The notes: generated by a model not told the origin, from the sequence alone. Counted from the stretch's first letter, positions 46,480 through 61,736 are shown. The stretch: 64,000 nt of DNA from Metarhizium brunneum (GCF_013426205.1 NC_089423.1:5270001-5334000), one strand, 5' to 3'. Numbers and translations are program-made.

Positions 46480-49444
46480 GTTAAGTCTGGAGTTGGAATG
46501 GGATGACAGCTTGAAACTCGCGAAACAATGACATGTTGACCGATTTCGGGAAATCTGGGATGTATTTATTTGGTGGTCCACTGATTCGCCACAACCAGGC
46601 CTATTGGTAAACTCTTGCCGTCCGGATCAGTCTGCCGACATGAGGCAAACTGCACATGCTGTAAGATGAGTGTGGGCGGTGAGTGGTGGTTTAACAACCA
46701 GCATGAGCCTCAATTCCGCAAGCTTGATGAAAAGAATAATGCAAGCATCACTCTTTCCTCCCAATACCTTGGTTTCAGACATTTCGGGTGACGGTTTGCG
46801 GCCGGCTTTGACGAAAGTCTGCCGAGGAGACACTCCAGTGGTCAAGTAAACTTCTCCAAGAAGGGCCCGACGTGATATAATGGGATGTTGGAAGATGCTG
46901 AAATGCTGTTCAAAGACGTCAAAAAATCTCGCATCCTGACGTACAACTATCCCCTCGCGGCGCCACTATCTTGAAGGACATGCTCAGACAGAATATTACG
47001 ACACGCCAACACCTAGGTGGCCGAGAGGGTTGTTGACGGAAAAGTCTGAATAACCCGTGAAACGAACATTTCGTAGGCTGCTTTTCTGAAAACAAGGCAA
47101 AACTAGCCTCGGAGTCACATGGGATTCTGTGGGTTTCTTGCCTCGAACAGTTGCCCCTAGCCCTCTCCTTTGCCTCTCCGCGTCCGAAAAACAAAAGCAT
47201 TAACACCTTTCAGTGATTTTGTCCAGCCAACGTGGTTTGGGTCATAGGTAGGACGGCTCCAATCATAGACACTGCTGACCATGCCGGCTTGAGGTCTGAC
47301 GATGGCAACTTGTGCAAATTTGCCTCCAGGAGCACTCCTAGATATAGTTGGTTCTCGTCCATAAGGTATCGCCTTTGTTCCTCAAGGAGCTTGAGAACAT
47401 TCTTGTCAGGCGGCATGTCCAACATAGCAAAGCTATCACCATAGTGTGATCCATATCGTCATGCCAGACGAGTAGCAGCTAGTCCCAGAGGCCGTAATAT
47501 AACCCAAAGGGCAGCTCACGAGCAAGTGAGCAGCGGAGATGAACGATTAATTTATATATTGATCGCCGCCCCGGCTTCCCGTCCCAAACTCGGCACGATG
47601 CCACAAATCAGTACGCTTGTTACCCGGCAGACTTGGCAGGACGCAACTTACGCTGGTATCACGAGATGCAGCAGAGCCAAACTATAGCTTCTGCTGCTTC
47701 CACTGAACGCCAAGATTGTCCTTGAGGGCTGGATTAGCGAGATCGAGGGGCCTTAAAGATGTGCAAGATTAATACTTGAGTCCCGGTCAGGAGGGGGAAA
47801 TGGTCAGTTTCCCGCGAGATGCCCCGAACATTACGCCACGGCGGTGGGATCAAGAGAGAGCCATCTTGTTGTCAATTCGAACAAACGAAGCCGAGGAACT
47901 GTATCATGAAACTTGGCAGGATGGATAAATACTTGCCATCTTAGAAAATTTTGCAATGCTGCAGTGTCCTCACGAGGATTCTTTCGTGCTGTCGTTTGGC
48001 TTCTGCTTTGTGTTCTGTCACTTGAGACAAGTGCCAGTGTGCTACTAATCTAGCTCTTGAATAACAAGTTGGCGGAAATCGCGCGAAACAACGGTGGTGC
48101 ATCATTCGTGTGACGTTGTACTTGCATACAAGTCAGAGAAGAGCATCCGGTGCAGGCCGTTCGGGCAAATAACTGCAGTCGATACAGACATTCAGGATGT
48201 AGGATGAAAGTCGGTTCCATCTCGCCGTCCACTACAAACCGACTCTGTGTCTCACAAACGACAGGCAAATTTTGGAGACTTTGTTCTGAGTGCTCGTTTG
48301 CACAGTCAACCTTTACGGCTTCAATGAGGGTAAAGGAATGGCCTGTGTGGTCTCAAGCAGGCGGACAGCGGTTGGTTCATCAAGTGTTGAGTTGTACAGA
48401 GTAAAAGTTGGTCGTGAGGTGGCTCGCTTTCAACTCGGCACTGGGCTCTCGGAAAGGCGCGGTGGTATTGATCGCTCCTACTTGTTTAGGCGTTGAAATC
48501 ATCTCGTTTCGGCAGCAGCCACTCATGGTGTTGCTCCATGTCTTTTGACAGCCGTCTCCAAGTCGAGAAACATCACAGTCAACAGCTCACGACTTGCAAA
48601 TATCGTAGAATTTAAATCGTGAGTCTTGTAGCCCTATTACCATTCAATGTTGGGCCCCCATTTTTACAACTCTCTTGTGGCTCACCTTCATTAGGTGAAC
48701 CCCTGCACGCTCAGCAATCTACACCGAGGGGGCAGAGCAGCGTCGTGTCACAAGAGCATATGGCCATGTTTTGTCTTCAGTGGCAGCAAAAACTCAAGAC
48801 GATATACTTTGCCATCATGCGCTATACTCGAATACACTACAGTTGGTCCCTTGCTAATCTAGCCAAGGTACGCACGACTACCCTATATCGTCCAGAGTGA
48901 ATTGAAGCAACGGCATCCCTCCAACACATCAACATCCGCCGATATTCATTATTACTGGAATTGCTGTCCGACTCTACTCCTCCATGTCATAAGTTGAGAT
49001 CTAGATTCACACGAGAACAGCCAGAACAGCTGACCAAAGTCAGCAGAGGGCGGCAATTCCCATCAAGTTGCCATTGTTGCCAACAAACAACGCGGGCATA
49101 AGGATGGCTTGGCCTGTATCAAAGAATAGTACGGCGTGGGTCCAATATCATGCGAGGAGATTGACGAGACCTTCGCGTTTCCAAAAAAAAACTCGTAAAT
49201 GAACAATGGCAGCATGAGGGGCCATGAGGGGCCAATTCTCAGCACAACAACTTACACACACATCATGATGTAGTGTCCAAACATGCAAAGGCAACGTCTA
49301 CAACATGAAACGTAGAAGCCGTCAAATGTCAGCTAGTACCATTGCTGGCCTCAGCACACAGTTTTGGGGTCCGTCCACGTCAGATGACTGAAACCAAAGG
49401 GGCAGCAGTTGCCAGTTGGATGTGGAGCCGGATTGGCTGTGACT

Positions 49445-51742
49445 TACGGAGTACTCAAGGGCGGCTCGAGTTTGGTGTTGTTGAAACAAACCCATCGACT
49501 AGGTATTACCAGAATGCATAAAATGTCCCCAGCACCATGCCATGTGCATGAATGTCTCGAGGGAGCGTGGAAGAAAAACCAACAGCCCGGAGCCAACACG
49601 GCAGAGGCATAATATTTCCCAACCAACGGGTGACAGGCACAAAGGCGCCGCAAGGACCAAGTTTTGGTTCAAAAGTAAAGTGCTCCGGCTACGTCGAATC
49701 GACCCAAGATGCGCCAGAGATTTTGGAGCAAGCAAGACAGCCGGTAGACTACGGAGTACTCCGTACGGAACAAGTTCTTCCATTGTTGTGCATTATGCTC
49801 TGCCAACTCGGGCGTAGTATTTGTATGATGGATCAAGATTCTCGTATCCTACTTGAGTATGCATCAACTCAGCCAACTCCTCCGCAACACAATGCACTAC
49901 ATATGTACAAAAGGAACGGATTGCCTCTTGCAGGGGCCAAGCCGAGGTGTAATTTGACGAGCGCTCAATGCTTGTCTAGCGTGCGAATGAGTTTTGCGCG
50001 ATGCAAGTCAACTGGTGGTCCGGTAATAATTTTTAAAATGAGCAAGCGGGCCGGTCAACTAGGATTGGACGCGCATGCTCATCCCTTCTTCCATGAAATA
50101 AGCCGTCAGCCGTCTTTTTGCATGCTGTACTACTCCGTACGGAGGAAATAGAATAGGATGGGCTATTGGCAAAAAAAGAAAAGCGACTCATAGTGATGCT
50201 GCAATACCGGTATTTTGGGGTCACCCTGCATTCCACAGGAATCGACTTTGACAGTCGTGGGTCTGAACCCGTTCCCAGCAAAACTGCAAGACCAGACACC
50301 ACCAAGAAAGGAGTTTATGCTCCGTTCCTGCATGTGTGTGTGGATTGAAATGGAAGCTGTAAAAAGGGCAACTGATCGATTACGGTTCTCGGCCGCGCAC
50401 CGGTGGTGCTGCTTTTGGACGGGGTTGAACAGGGCTGCTGCAAGTCATCGATGGCACTCTTGACCAGACGTATGCAACGCAGCGGGCCTGTCCGCATGTC
50501 CTCATGTCCTCATGTCCGCATGCAGATGCTATTAAGTTAGTGTAGAGCACGTTCGCGTCGATGGCGCCTTGGTTTGCCTTTAGAGTTCAGGGACGAGTCC
50601 GACGACAAGGGTCCAGCTCTGCATGTATGTACACTGCTGTGGCATATCAGTTCAATCTAAAGGTATGGAGTAAATCAGGCTGGTTCGGTTCGTACCACGT
50701 GCGGTCATTACCTTGCCTTTTCGAACACTTTGACTCTAATTCAAATCCAAATGCTCAGTCCCACCGATCGCACATGTTCGCAGAGCACTAGCATACATAA
50801 TTCAAGCACTAGTGACCAAACAAGATCGTCTTGGAAGGCGGCGCGGGTGTGGTGGCATGAGCAGATGCACCGACCAGAAGCTAGAGCCAGATGGTCTTGA
50901 GATGGAGGGCAGATTAATATTAGCAGCAGAGACAATGCAACATGATGAAGAGGGCGTCTCGTCATGGAAGGGACAAAAGCCAGGGTCAGACCAGATGCGG
51001 CCCGGCCAATCGTGTTGCCCCTGGCGCCTGGTCATTTTGTCCCTGTCGCCAAGGCCAGACGCCACGACCCCAGCCACTCGTTGCCTCGCTCCAGCTGAGG
51101 GCCAGGTGCTTGCCAGCTGCGAACTGCCAACTGCCAAGCACCCAGGTATCTAGGTACAACTTTTAAGGTTGGAATTCTGCATTGCCCGCCTTGTACTCCG
51201 TACTCCGTGCTAGAACGGACGCAGCCTGAGCTTACAACATCAAAGGCAGCATGCGACAGGCCACAGACGACGCACGAGTGCAGGCGGCCTAGGTTGGTTT
51301 GGACCTTACGGAGTAGTGTCAGCGCCTTTGGTTTGGACCAGGCAGGCTCTTTGTGTGAATGGACCTGATTGTCAGGGCTTTCCAGCTTCGGGAAAGCTCA
51401 ACATCAGGACGGCTCGTGGTTTCTGAAAAAAATTTAAGAAAATTTAACATTTTGAATGTCCATTCTTGGATTCATCCGGTGTTGCACGCTTGGACAATGG
51501 CCAACGCCGTGTTTATTGTTCTGGGAGTACCAAGTACTCACGCAGGTATATGTACTTTGTACGGAGTACCACAAGAGTCGGGTTGAGCTGCGAAACACCA
51601 AGTACGGAGTACTGGTGTGTCTTGTCTGGTCTATTGTAAAAGTTGACCAGCTTCAATTCAAAGCTGCTGGCTGCCGCCCGTCGCCCGCCTACCCCCTGCT
51701 CAATGCCCCAGCCTTTTATTATCTCTTACCAAGTACGGAGTA
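49445..51742. repeat. Cluster of TACGGAGTA motifs
   Basis: Copies of the 9-mer TACGGAGTA (either strand) at 49445-49453, 49750-49758, 49757-49765, 50131-50139, 51194-51202, 51307-51315, 51560-51568, 51603-51611 and 51734-51742. Two of them form a perfect 16-bp palindrome at 49750-49765. Further single copies lie at 15317-15325 and 60426-60434. Chance would give about 0.5 copies in the whole window. Confidence 0.85.
50495..50518. repeat. 8-bp tandem repeat, three units
   Basis: CATGTCCT twice followed by CATGTCCG. A small simple repeat in the gene desert. Confidence 0.75.
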
Positions 51743-52427
51743 TGGAGCACGCTTAAGACGTCCCACCGCAGCCACCCCCGGCATACCGACCAACCAGCCC
51801 ACCTAGCGAGGCTTGAAAGCGGCCCTCTAGAGACCTCAGCGCCAGGCCTGTTATACCTCCCTGGCCCCCCATAGCGGGTGTCCCCAAGAACTTGACTTTG
51901 GAACATTGAACCTCCGCCACGCTCACTTGCTCCCTCACGCACATCTCGATACCCAAGGGAGCAATCGTCGGTCGATCGCCTCACCTCTCCCTCCGAAAAA
52001 CAACACTCGACGTTCCTGTCGCTTCCCGACCGCCTGCCTTCGACCTCCCGATTCAGTCGCTACCTACATCAACCTTGAGCCATTTCAACGTCGTTGCAGC
52101 GTCTGCGCGATACTCGCCTTCTCAGCCTGACATTTCTTACCGCCGACCAGCCTGTGCCCGTCAGTTTCCGTCTCGGCCTCCGTCTCGGACCCGTTGAGGC
52201 ATTCTCGACAGGGGCTGCACCGCACAGCAACAATCTGATTGCTTTCAATTCGAGTTGCAACTCTGCAGTTGAGCGAGCTTGGGAATTCGCCCACCGCTCA
52301 GCGCGCCATTTGGCCCAGTCGTATCCCGATCAACCTGCGACGACGCTGAGCCCAACTGTGCCAGTCCCGGTGCCCCCCATTCCTGAATGCGACATTTGAC
52401 CGCTCTACAACACCACCTGCAGTCAAA

Positions 52428-53625
52428 ATGGGGTCGACCGACTTTGGAAATTTCAACGTACGTCCTCTGTGCTTTTGACGTGGGAATCAATTGCAATTGT
52501 GCTCTGGACTAACAAACCTTTGCAGGACTTCTGCAAGGACTCCACCTTGCCAGTGTGTAACGTGAGTCGACTTCCGACATGCCAGGCCATCTCATCTCAT
52601 GAGCTTCTCCGTGGCCCTTGAATAGCAAAAAATCCGACTAACGTGTGCGGCCTTCTAGCTGTTCTCAGGACCGAGACATGACCAAAACGGCCCCTGGGGA
52701 GGATGCCAACTCACTGGAATCCCGCTGAGCAACAACCGTCACCTGGCTAATCTGGGCTCAATCATTCTCTGTGGCGCCGCCATTGCCACTTCACTTGTCC
52801 TGTTGCTGCGATCCGAGAGGAAACGGGCGGCTGTTGGTCGCAGGTGAGGACGAGCATCCATCCCCCTTGTTGCCTTGGAGGCCTGGACACGTCACTAATA
52901 TCGGGCCTCGGTAGGGAAATGCAAGTATTCCTAGCTGGGTACATCATCATTAGCATATGCGAAATCTTCTCCGTCGGTGGCTTCCCCCTAAACCCGACTG
53001 CTCGAGTGGTGCGTGTCCAAGTCAACCCCCTTTCAACGTGTCAAGGAGTCAAGCCCATCATTGCTAAACAACCTCGCAGGTCTTTAGCGCCATCCACATT
53101 GGCATGATTATTGCTACAACTTGGATTCTGATGCTTAATGCTGTCATTGGCTATCAATTAATCGATGATGGAACCCCGCTCTCCTTGGGACTGCTCATTG
53201 TTTCTGCCGGCGTCTTGTTTATTGGAACTGGATACATTGCGCTCGACACCGGCCTCAAATGGACTGGCTACTGGAATAGTAGCTACGATACTCCTAACCG
53301 AAATATTGCTCTCTACGTCTTGTACCAGCTCATCCCTCTCATTTTTCTTGTCGCCTTTTTCGTCCTGGAAGCAATCTTGGTCCTTCGCGTGCTCGGCGAG
53401 ATCCGACCCATGATTTATCTGACCGCCGCTGCTTTGCTTTTTGCTATTGGCCAAGTCTTCAACTACGCCATTAGCAGATTTATTTGCGACGGTACCAGCG
53501 GTGGGATTGACGGAGCCTTGTTCGAGACACTATTCACCCTGCTCTCCGTCGTTGCTGTGTGGATTTTCTGGTCCAGCATTACCGAAGACGACTGGCCAAT
53601 GCAAACCGGCGCCTCATACGACTAG
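52428..53625 (+). CDS. CHS7: Chitin synthase export chaperone
   Basis: ER membrane protein needed for folding and ER exit of chitin synthase (Chs3 type), hence cell-wall chitin. Exons 52428-52457, 52526-52561, 52659-52843, 52915-53008, 53080-53625 give 296 residues. The first two exons are tiny (30 and 36 nt) and encode the conserved MGSTDFGNFN|DFCKDSTLPVCN start; exon 3 opens LFSGPRHDQNGPWGGCQLTG. Seven hydrophobic segments follow, beginning NLGSIILCGAAIATSLVLLL. Family text includes GRREMQVFLAGYIIISICEI, NAVIGYQLIDDGTPLSLGL, GYIALDTGLKWTGYW and the C-terminal FETLFTLLSVVAVWIFWSSI. Five exons with short introns, all phases consistent. Length equals fungal Chs7. Confidence 0.95.
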
Positions 53626-54504
53626 TACGCTGGCGACATTGTGTCTTTGGTTAGGTGTTCCCATTATCGGATACGGCGTTACAACGGAGGAAGCCTTGTT
53701 TTATCCAAATTTTATGTTGGCCATATTCTATTTCTCTCGTTTTTTAAAGATCGACGACTTAATTATTAGTCAGACAACGGAAACATGTTTGATGGAAAGT
53801 ACGACGGCACTTATACTTAGTTTATTTTTTGTTTTTTTGGAGGAGCAGGATTGGACTGGCGAAAGCATCCGAGTTTTTTGTCTGGACCAACGCTCCTCCG
53901 GGTATGACGACGAGGTGATTGGATATTTTAGAAACGGACGTGCTTTACGCCGTCTTGTCCCCGAGAGACGTCAAATCCACAGACACCGTAAGGGTCGGGC
54001 TGGGTGGAGTGATGTGGAAGAGACGTGTTGGTTTGAAAGATGCAAGCGAGATGGCGAGAAAGACGACGGCTGGATCAGGTTTCGTTCGATGAACCATGGT
54101 GAATGCATTGCTATTTGCCTGGCATGTTTGCTGCGGCCGCTTTAGATGCAAATTCCATAATATACCCCAATGTAACGAGTTAATGCATATTAAAGTCTCG
54201 AAGCAAGATGTCGTTGTGCGTGTCCTGTGTTTGTGAAAGTGGCAGATACACCAACCAGACTTTACTTCCTGGTGCTGTCATTGGCCGGTTTGGAGCTTGC
54301 CATTTTGGTGGAGTTGCTACGAGGCTGCAGCTTCCACATGCTAGCCTCGCCCTTTTCATCACTCTTCATCACAACATTGACCACTGCCAACGCAACCTCG
54401 AGAGGGCAACAGATTCAGGCTAGGAAAACTTTGATCTGCTTTCAAGGTGCACAAGGGGAAAAAAAAATTCGATTCCGATCCGGTAGCAGCGGTTCCAGCC
54501 CGCC
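53626..54504. other. Intergenic region
   Basis: About 880 bases between CHS7 and SSL1 on the same strand. T-rich runs near 53820 suggest the CHS7 3' region. No gene supported. Confidence 0.55.
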
Positions 54505-56007
54505 ATGGCCGACTCTGACGGCGAGTTTGTCGCCGACATGTCGGACGATGAGCTCGTCGATCACCAGGTCACCGACGACGAGGGCCCGTCGGCTCGCAGT
54601 AAATCGTCTCGGACGAAGCGAAAGCAGAAACGAAACGGCGAGCAGGCTTGGGAAACGTCGAAAAGATCGTGGGAAACGAATTTGCCCGAGGAGGATCAGG
54701 ATGGCATCCTTAACCTAACAGTGTTGGAAGCGGAGAAGCGCCGGCGGCTGTTGCGTGATACGACGCCTCTTCAGCGAGGTATTATACGGCACATGATGTT
54801 GGTGCTCGACATGTCATTTGCCATGGCGGAGAAGGATTTGCTTCCCACGCGGTACAGGCTGACCATCAGCTACGCACTAGCGTTTGTTAGGGAGTTCTTT
54901 GAGCAGAATCCCATTTCGCAGCTGGGGATAATTGGCATGAGAGATGGCATCGCTGTTAGAATCAGCGACCTGGGTGGGAATCCCGCAGAGCACATTGAAC
55001 GCCTAAAGGCAGTCGAGGGGCAGGATCCCCAGGGAAACCCTAGTTTGCAGAATGCGCTGGAGATGTGCCGCGGTGCGCTCTTGTAAGCTTCCTCTGCAGC
55101 AACGTCCACGGGGAGAGAAAGGAAGGGGTCGTGAGTTGACGCTATGCTGACTCTGTCTGATTACAGTCACACGCCTTCGCACGGAACCCGGGAAGTCCTC
55201 ATCATTTACGGCGCTTTGTTGTCGAGCGATCCTGGAGATATTCACGAAACCATCTCCAACCTCATCGCAGACAAGATTCGAGTTTCAATCGTCGGCCTGT
55301 CGGCCCAAGTCGCCATTTGTGCCGACTTGAGCTCCAGGACGAATGCAGGGGATGACTCCCAGTACAATATTGCCATGGACGAAGTTCACTTTAGAGACTT
55401 GTTCCTTGCTGGCACTACGCCACCTGTGACAAGGACGGCGGAGCAAAACACGGCGAGCCTGCTGATGATGGGATTTCCGTCACGGACGCTCGCACCAGGC
55501 GGAGCTATTAGCTTTTGCGCCTGCCACAGCAAACCTCACAGGGAGGGATACAATTGTACGAGGTGTTCGGCGCGTGTCTGCCGATTGCCTGCTGAATGCC
55601 CAGCCTGTGGACTCACACTGATTCTATCCACGCACTTGGCTCGGTCATATCACCATCTCTTCCCTCTACGAAACTGGGCCGAGGTGTCGTGGGCAGAGGC
55701 TACAAGATCAACCGTCTGCTTCTCATGTCTATGTCCCTTTCCCGAAGCGCCAAAGGACAAGGTTGACGGGGTAGAGAAATCCAAAGACGACACTCGCCGC
55801 CCAAAAGCTAAGGGAGTTAGCGAAAGCGGGAGGTATGCCTGCGAAGTATGCGGTAACCACTTTTGCATTGACTGCGACGTCTTTGCGCATCAAGTCATTC
55901 ACAATTGCCCGGGATGCCAGAGCACCGTCCACCATGACGTCTCTGCGACAGTCAACGGCAACGGTTACAGTCACCAGACGAACGGGGCGATGGAGGTGGA
56001 CACGTAA
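54505..56007 (+). CDS. SSL1: TFIIH core subunit (p44 / Ssl1)
   Basis: Subunit of TFIIH that stimulates the XPD/Rad3 helicase in transcription initiation and nucleotide excision repair. Exons 54505-55082 and 55167-56007 give 472 residues. An acidic/basic N terminus (ADMSDDELVDHQVTDDEG) precedes the von Willebrand A-like domain: RGIIRHMMLVLDMSFAMAEK (strand with the DxS-like site), ISQLGIIGMRDGIAVRIS, then across the intron GAL|FHTPSHGTREVLIIYGAL. The C-terminal zinc regions are clear: CPACGLTLILSTHLARSYHHLFP and the RING-like CEVCGNHFCIDCDVFAHQVIHNCPGC. The intron is 84 nt and phase-correct. Length and motifs match the family. Confidence 0.96.
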
Positions 56008-56553
56008 AGTAGGCAGATTGACCCTTCACTCGGGGAAATATCTGGAGAGCAGAAGAGAGGTTTTTTTCTATTTTTGAATTTACAATAGCATGGGTTACCA
56101 AGCGACACAAATTCCGGCGCACAGTATAACCGAGGGGGTAGGGGAAGGTAAAGATCTTTGGAAACACGCCGACTACGGATGGCTTTGATATTCACTTAAA
56201 AGGACGGCGCACCTCGGGACTATTTTGTATACTTTTGGTCATTTCCACTTTTTTTGATTGAGAGAAAAATTGGACTATGGAGTTTGTTTCCCCCTCGAAT
56301 AGCGGCTGATGGAACCGCAACCAGACACGTAAAATATAAGTAGATTCAACCAAGGCGACAGACATGTTCGTCGTAGGCTCATTCCATGCATGCGTGATTA
56401 ATAAGACGATGACTCCTCCCGGTAGAAAAGGCAAAAAAAAAAAAAAGGGGCACCCGATGACAAAAAAGTCCAACAGTGAGCCCATACGACAGAATACATG
56501 CTTGCCATTGTTTTGCTCCACTCTTCTTCTCCCAACTTCTCACCTCTCCAACT
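56008..56553. other. Convergent intergenic region
   Basis: About 550 bases between the SSL1 and HPPD 3' ends, with a 14-base A run at 56433-56446. No gene supported. Confidence 0.6.
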
Positions 56554-59412
<2,859 letters not shown>

Positions 59413-60210
59413 ATGGCCCATGTCAATCTGAGCACGCGAGACGTCAACGTCCTCGAAAAGATCAAGGACCCCGAGTCCAACCCGGCTGCTGGCGTCATCA
59501 CCGACGAGTCGTTGCCCCGCGACCCTCATGTCACCAACTCGGCCGACTATGACAAGGTTGTGCAGCAAGAGCGCAACATCATTGCCAAAATCCAGGCCCT
59601 GGAGACCGAGTTCAGCGAATCCCAATCACAAGATGCAAACGAAGCAGCCATACAGGGGTATCAACATTGCCTTGCCGAGCTAGACACTCTCATTTCAGAA
59701 TTTCCCAAGTACGCCAGCGCGCGGAATAACCGCGCGCAAATCACCAGGCGGCTCTACGGAGACGCCATGCTGCTCGAAATCACCACCGGCATACCACTGC
59801 CACTGATTGAGCAGCCCGACGCCACGGAGAAGAAGAAGGCCGCCGTCCGCGCCCTACAAGACCTGGAAACATCCATCTCTTTACTATCGCCGGCTACCTT
59901 GTCGACTCCCATCTCGCCCCAAGCAGCACGAACCTTGTCTATGGCGTATACGCAGCGCGCGGCCATCTACCTCCGCACGTCCAAGCTGCTGTCCGACCGA
60001 CTGCTGGATATGGACGAGAGTCGACCCGAGGCCAAATGGAACCGCATCGAGTTTGAGCAGGCTGCCTCGCACGACTTGGCGTATGGTGGTCGCTATGGTA
60101 ATCAGATTGCAAAGGGGCTGGCTGTGAGCGTCAACCCGACAGCCAAGCTATGCGGACAGATTGTTCGGGAGGCCATGAAGAAGGAGTACGGGCCATCTTT
60201 TGATGCGTAG
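59413..60210 (+). CDS. TTC36-like tetratricopeptide repeat protein
   Basis: Single-exon gene of 265 residues, similar to vertebrate TTC36. Order of features: the TTC36-type opening NVLEKIKDPESNP, a helical linker, TPR helices around CLAELDTLISEFPKYASARNNRAQITRR (about 85-120), ALQDLETSISLLSP, RTLSMAYTQRAAIYLRTSKL, and the diagnostic C terminus FEQAASHDLAYGGRYGNQIA followed by SVNPTAKLCGQIV. The NNRAQ and NPxAxLC motifs distinguish it from generic TPR proteins. No signal or membrane segment; probably cytosolic. In mammals TTC36 is reported to bind HPPD and protect it from ubiquitination, and here the gene is next to HPPD. Similarity is visible; the shared role is inference. The fungal protein has an extra loop between repeats. 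Confidence 0.85.
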   Translation: MAHVNLSTRDVNVLEKIKDPESNPAAGVITDESLPRDPHVTNSADYDKVVQQERNIIAKIQALETEFSESQSQDANEAAIQGYQHCLAELDTLISEFPKYASARNNRAQITRRLYGDAMLLEITTGIPLPLIEQPDATEKKKAAVRALQDLETSISLLSPATLSTPISPQAARTLSMAYTQRAAIYLRTSKLLSDRLLDMDESRPEAKWNRIEFEQAASHDLAYGGRYGNQIAKGLAVSVNPTAKLCGQIVREAMKKEYGPSFDA

Positions 60211-60372
60211 AGAATTTCATTGAGCAGGAGCTAGAACAAGAACAAGAAGAAGAAAAAGTGCAAGAAGCTCTGACTTATTGCCCCAGGGTATTTATTGGAG
60301 CGCCGGATTAGGGTCATTTGCTAGGGTTACATCATAAGCAGGCGTTTAATTGATTCCAGGTTGATGCGAACA

Positions 60373-60613
60373 TCATTCCGTTTTCTTGGACAAGCCGATA
60401 CGCCTAAGGTGATCTATCAGCAATGTACGGAGTATTGATGCCAAAAATCGTTTGCTCCCCTACATACCGTAAGCCGTTGTCGATGGTCTGTTGGGTGGTG
60501 TACCCCTTGGCCTTTTCCTCCCGATTGATGCGCATGGTCGCAGCTGATATGCCAATAAAGACGGCAAAAATGGGGTCAGCGATCTTTGAAATGATGTACG
60601 TAGGTGCAGGCAT
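60373..60613 (-). CDS. NCE101: Nce101 small membrane protein
   Basis: Very small protein (58 residues) of the Nce101 family, first linked to non-classical export in yeast; its real role is unclear. Exons 60468-60613 and 60373-60403 (minus), intron 64 nt (GTATGT..CTTAG). The sequence begins MPAPTYIISKIADPIFAVFI, the invariant family start with one membrane segment, continues GISAATMRINREEKAKGYTT, and after splicing ends GLRRIGLSKKTE. Reading through the intron gives a wrong C terminus (YVGEQTIFG), which shows that the intron is real. It is divergent from the ribosomal protein eL27 gene across about 320 bases. An upstream in-frame extension lacks conservation. Confidence 0.92.
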
Positions 60614-60935
60614 CGTGGCAATCTCTGCGCGAGTGCAGCAATGGTCTCTGAATGAGGCTTCGACCTGGGCTGTCAGGAGTAGAAGCTGGCTGTACTGTGG
60701 AGTACGTAGAGTGTGAAGCTTGCATATCATTGGCCTCAGATCCGCCAATCATGGCACACAGCACCTCAAGCCCAAGTCAAAATGCATCACGTGATATCGC
60801 ACATGAACTCGCTTGCCCCAAATTTGCCAAACCCACAAACCCCAAAATTTGCACTGGAATTTCTTAGGTCCACGGTCCACGACGTCGAAACCCTCTCCCA
60901 AACTAACCACAATCCCGACCACACAGCAGGACAAC
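60614..60935. other. Divergent promoter region of NCE101 and eL27
   Basis: About 320 bases. No extra gene. A pyrimidine/C-rich leader precedes the eL27 ATG, as in many fungal ribosomal protein genes. Confidence 0.6.
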
Positions 60936-61736
60936 ATGAAGTTCCTCAAGGTCGGCCGAGTCGCCATCATCACCCGCGGCCGATATGCCGGCAAGAAGGT
61001 ACGATTTAAAAAGAACACACAGAATACACACAGCGTCTTGTCCCGGCAGTGAAGCGTTTGCCAATCCTCGAACCGGATCCCATTGCATGACACAAGGAAG
61101 AAAAGTGCTGGAGGACAGGACGGGATGAGGAAAATTGGAAAGAAGAACGCATTGGAGTCCGATTCAAAATCAACTCTCGCTACACTGCCGGACAATTAAG
61201 AAATAGACGCATCACTCGAGACGCGCGACCAGCAAGAAGACAAAATCGCTGACAGGAACATTGCAGGTCGTCATCATCCAGCCCGTCGACAACGGCAACA
61301 AGCCTCACCCCTTCGGCCACGCCGTCGTCGCCGGCATCGAGCGCTACCCCTCCAAGATCACGCGCCGCATGTCCAAGACCCGCCAGGAGAAGCGATCCAA
61401 GATCAAGCCCTTCATCAAGGTGATCAACTACAACCACCTGATGCCCACACGGTACACCCTCGAGCTGGAGGGCCTCAAGGGCGCCATCTCCGGCGAGACC
61501 TTCAAGGAGGTTTCCCAGCGCGAGGATGCGAAGAAGACCGTCAAGACTGTGTTGGAGGATCGCTACAAAAGCGGCAAGAACCGCTGGTTCTTTACCCCTC
61601 TGCGTATGTGTTCCCATTGTCTTTTTTTTCTCATCCATCTTGCCACGCAGTCAATTCCTGTGTCTTGCTTTAATGCGAGGGGTGCGATTCTGCAACAATC
61701 GGAGAGCGACAACTAACTTTGGCTGTAGGATTTTAA
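60936..61736 (+). CDS. RPL27: 60S ribosomal protein eL27
   Basis: Large-subunit ribosomal protein. Exons 60936-60998, 61267-61603, 61729-61736 give 135 residues. Exon 1 encodes [20 protein letters not shown](K); intron 1 is 268 nt, long for this genome but usual for a ribosomal protein gene. Exon 2 carries [37 protein letters not shown] and [14 protein letters not shown]. The last exon is just 8 nt: it finishes Arg, then Phe and the stop, giving the family end FFTPLRF. Reading through instead adds an unrelated tail ([12 protein letters not shown]), so the splice is well supported. Highly basic, full length. Confidence 0.97.

Larger units (their letters stand above)
46480..52427. other. Gene desert, about 5.9 kb
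   Basis: No supportable gene. The longest frames (for example 49552-50151 plus) lack coding character. One minus-strand frame at 47210-47425 looks protein-like (KLLEEQRRYLMDENQLYLGV) but is isolated. The right half (49.4-51.8 kb) carries at least eight copies of TACGGAGTA or its complement and short tandem repeats. The last kilobase must contain the CHS7 promoter and leader. Confidence 0.5.

Noticed and set aside
53441..54145. 234-codon plus frame overlapping the end of CHS7
   Set aside because: Overlaps a certain gene in another frame and has no recognisable content.
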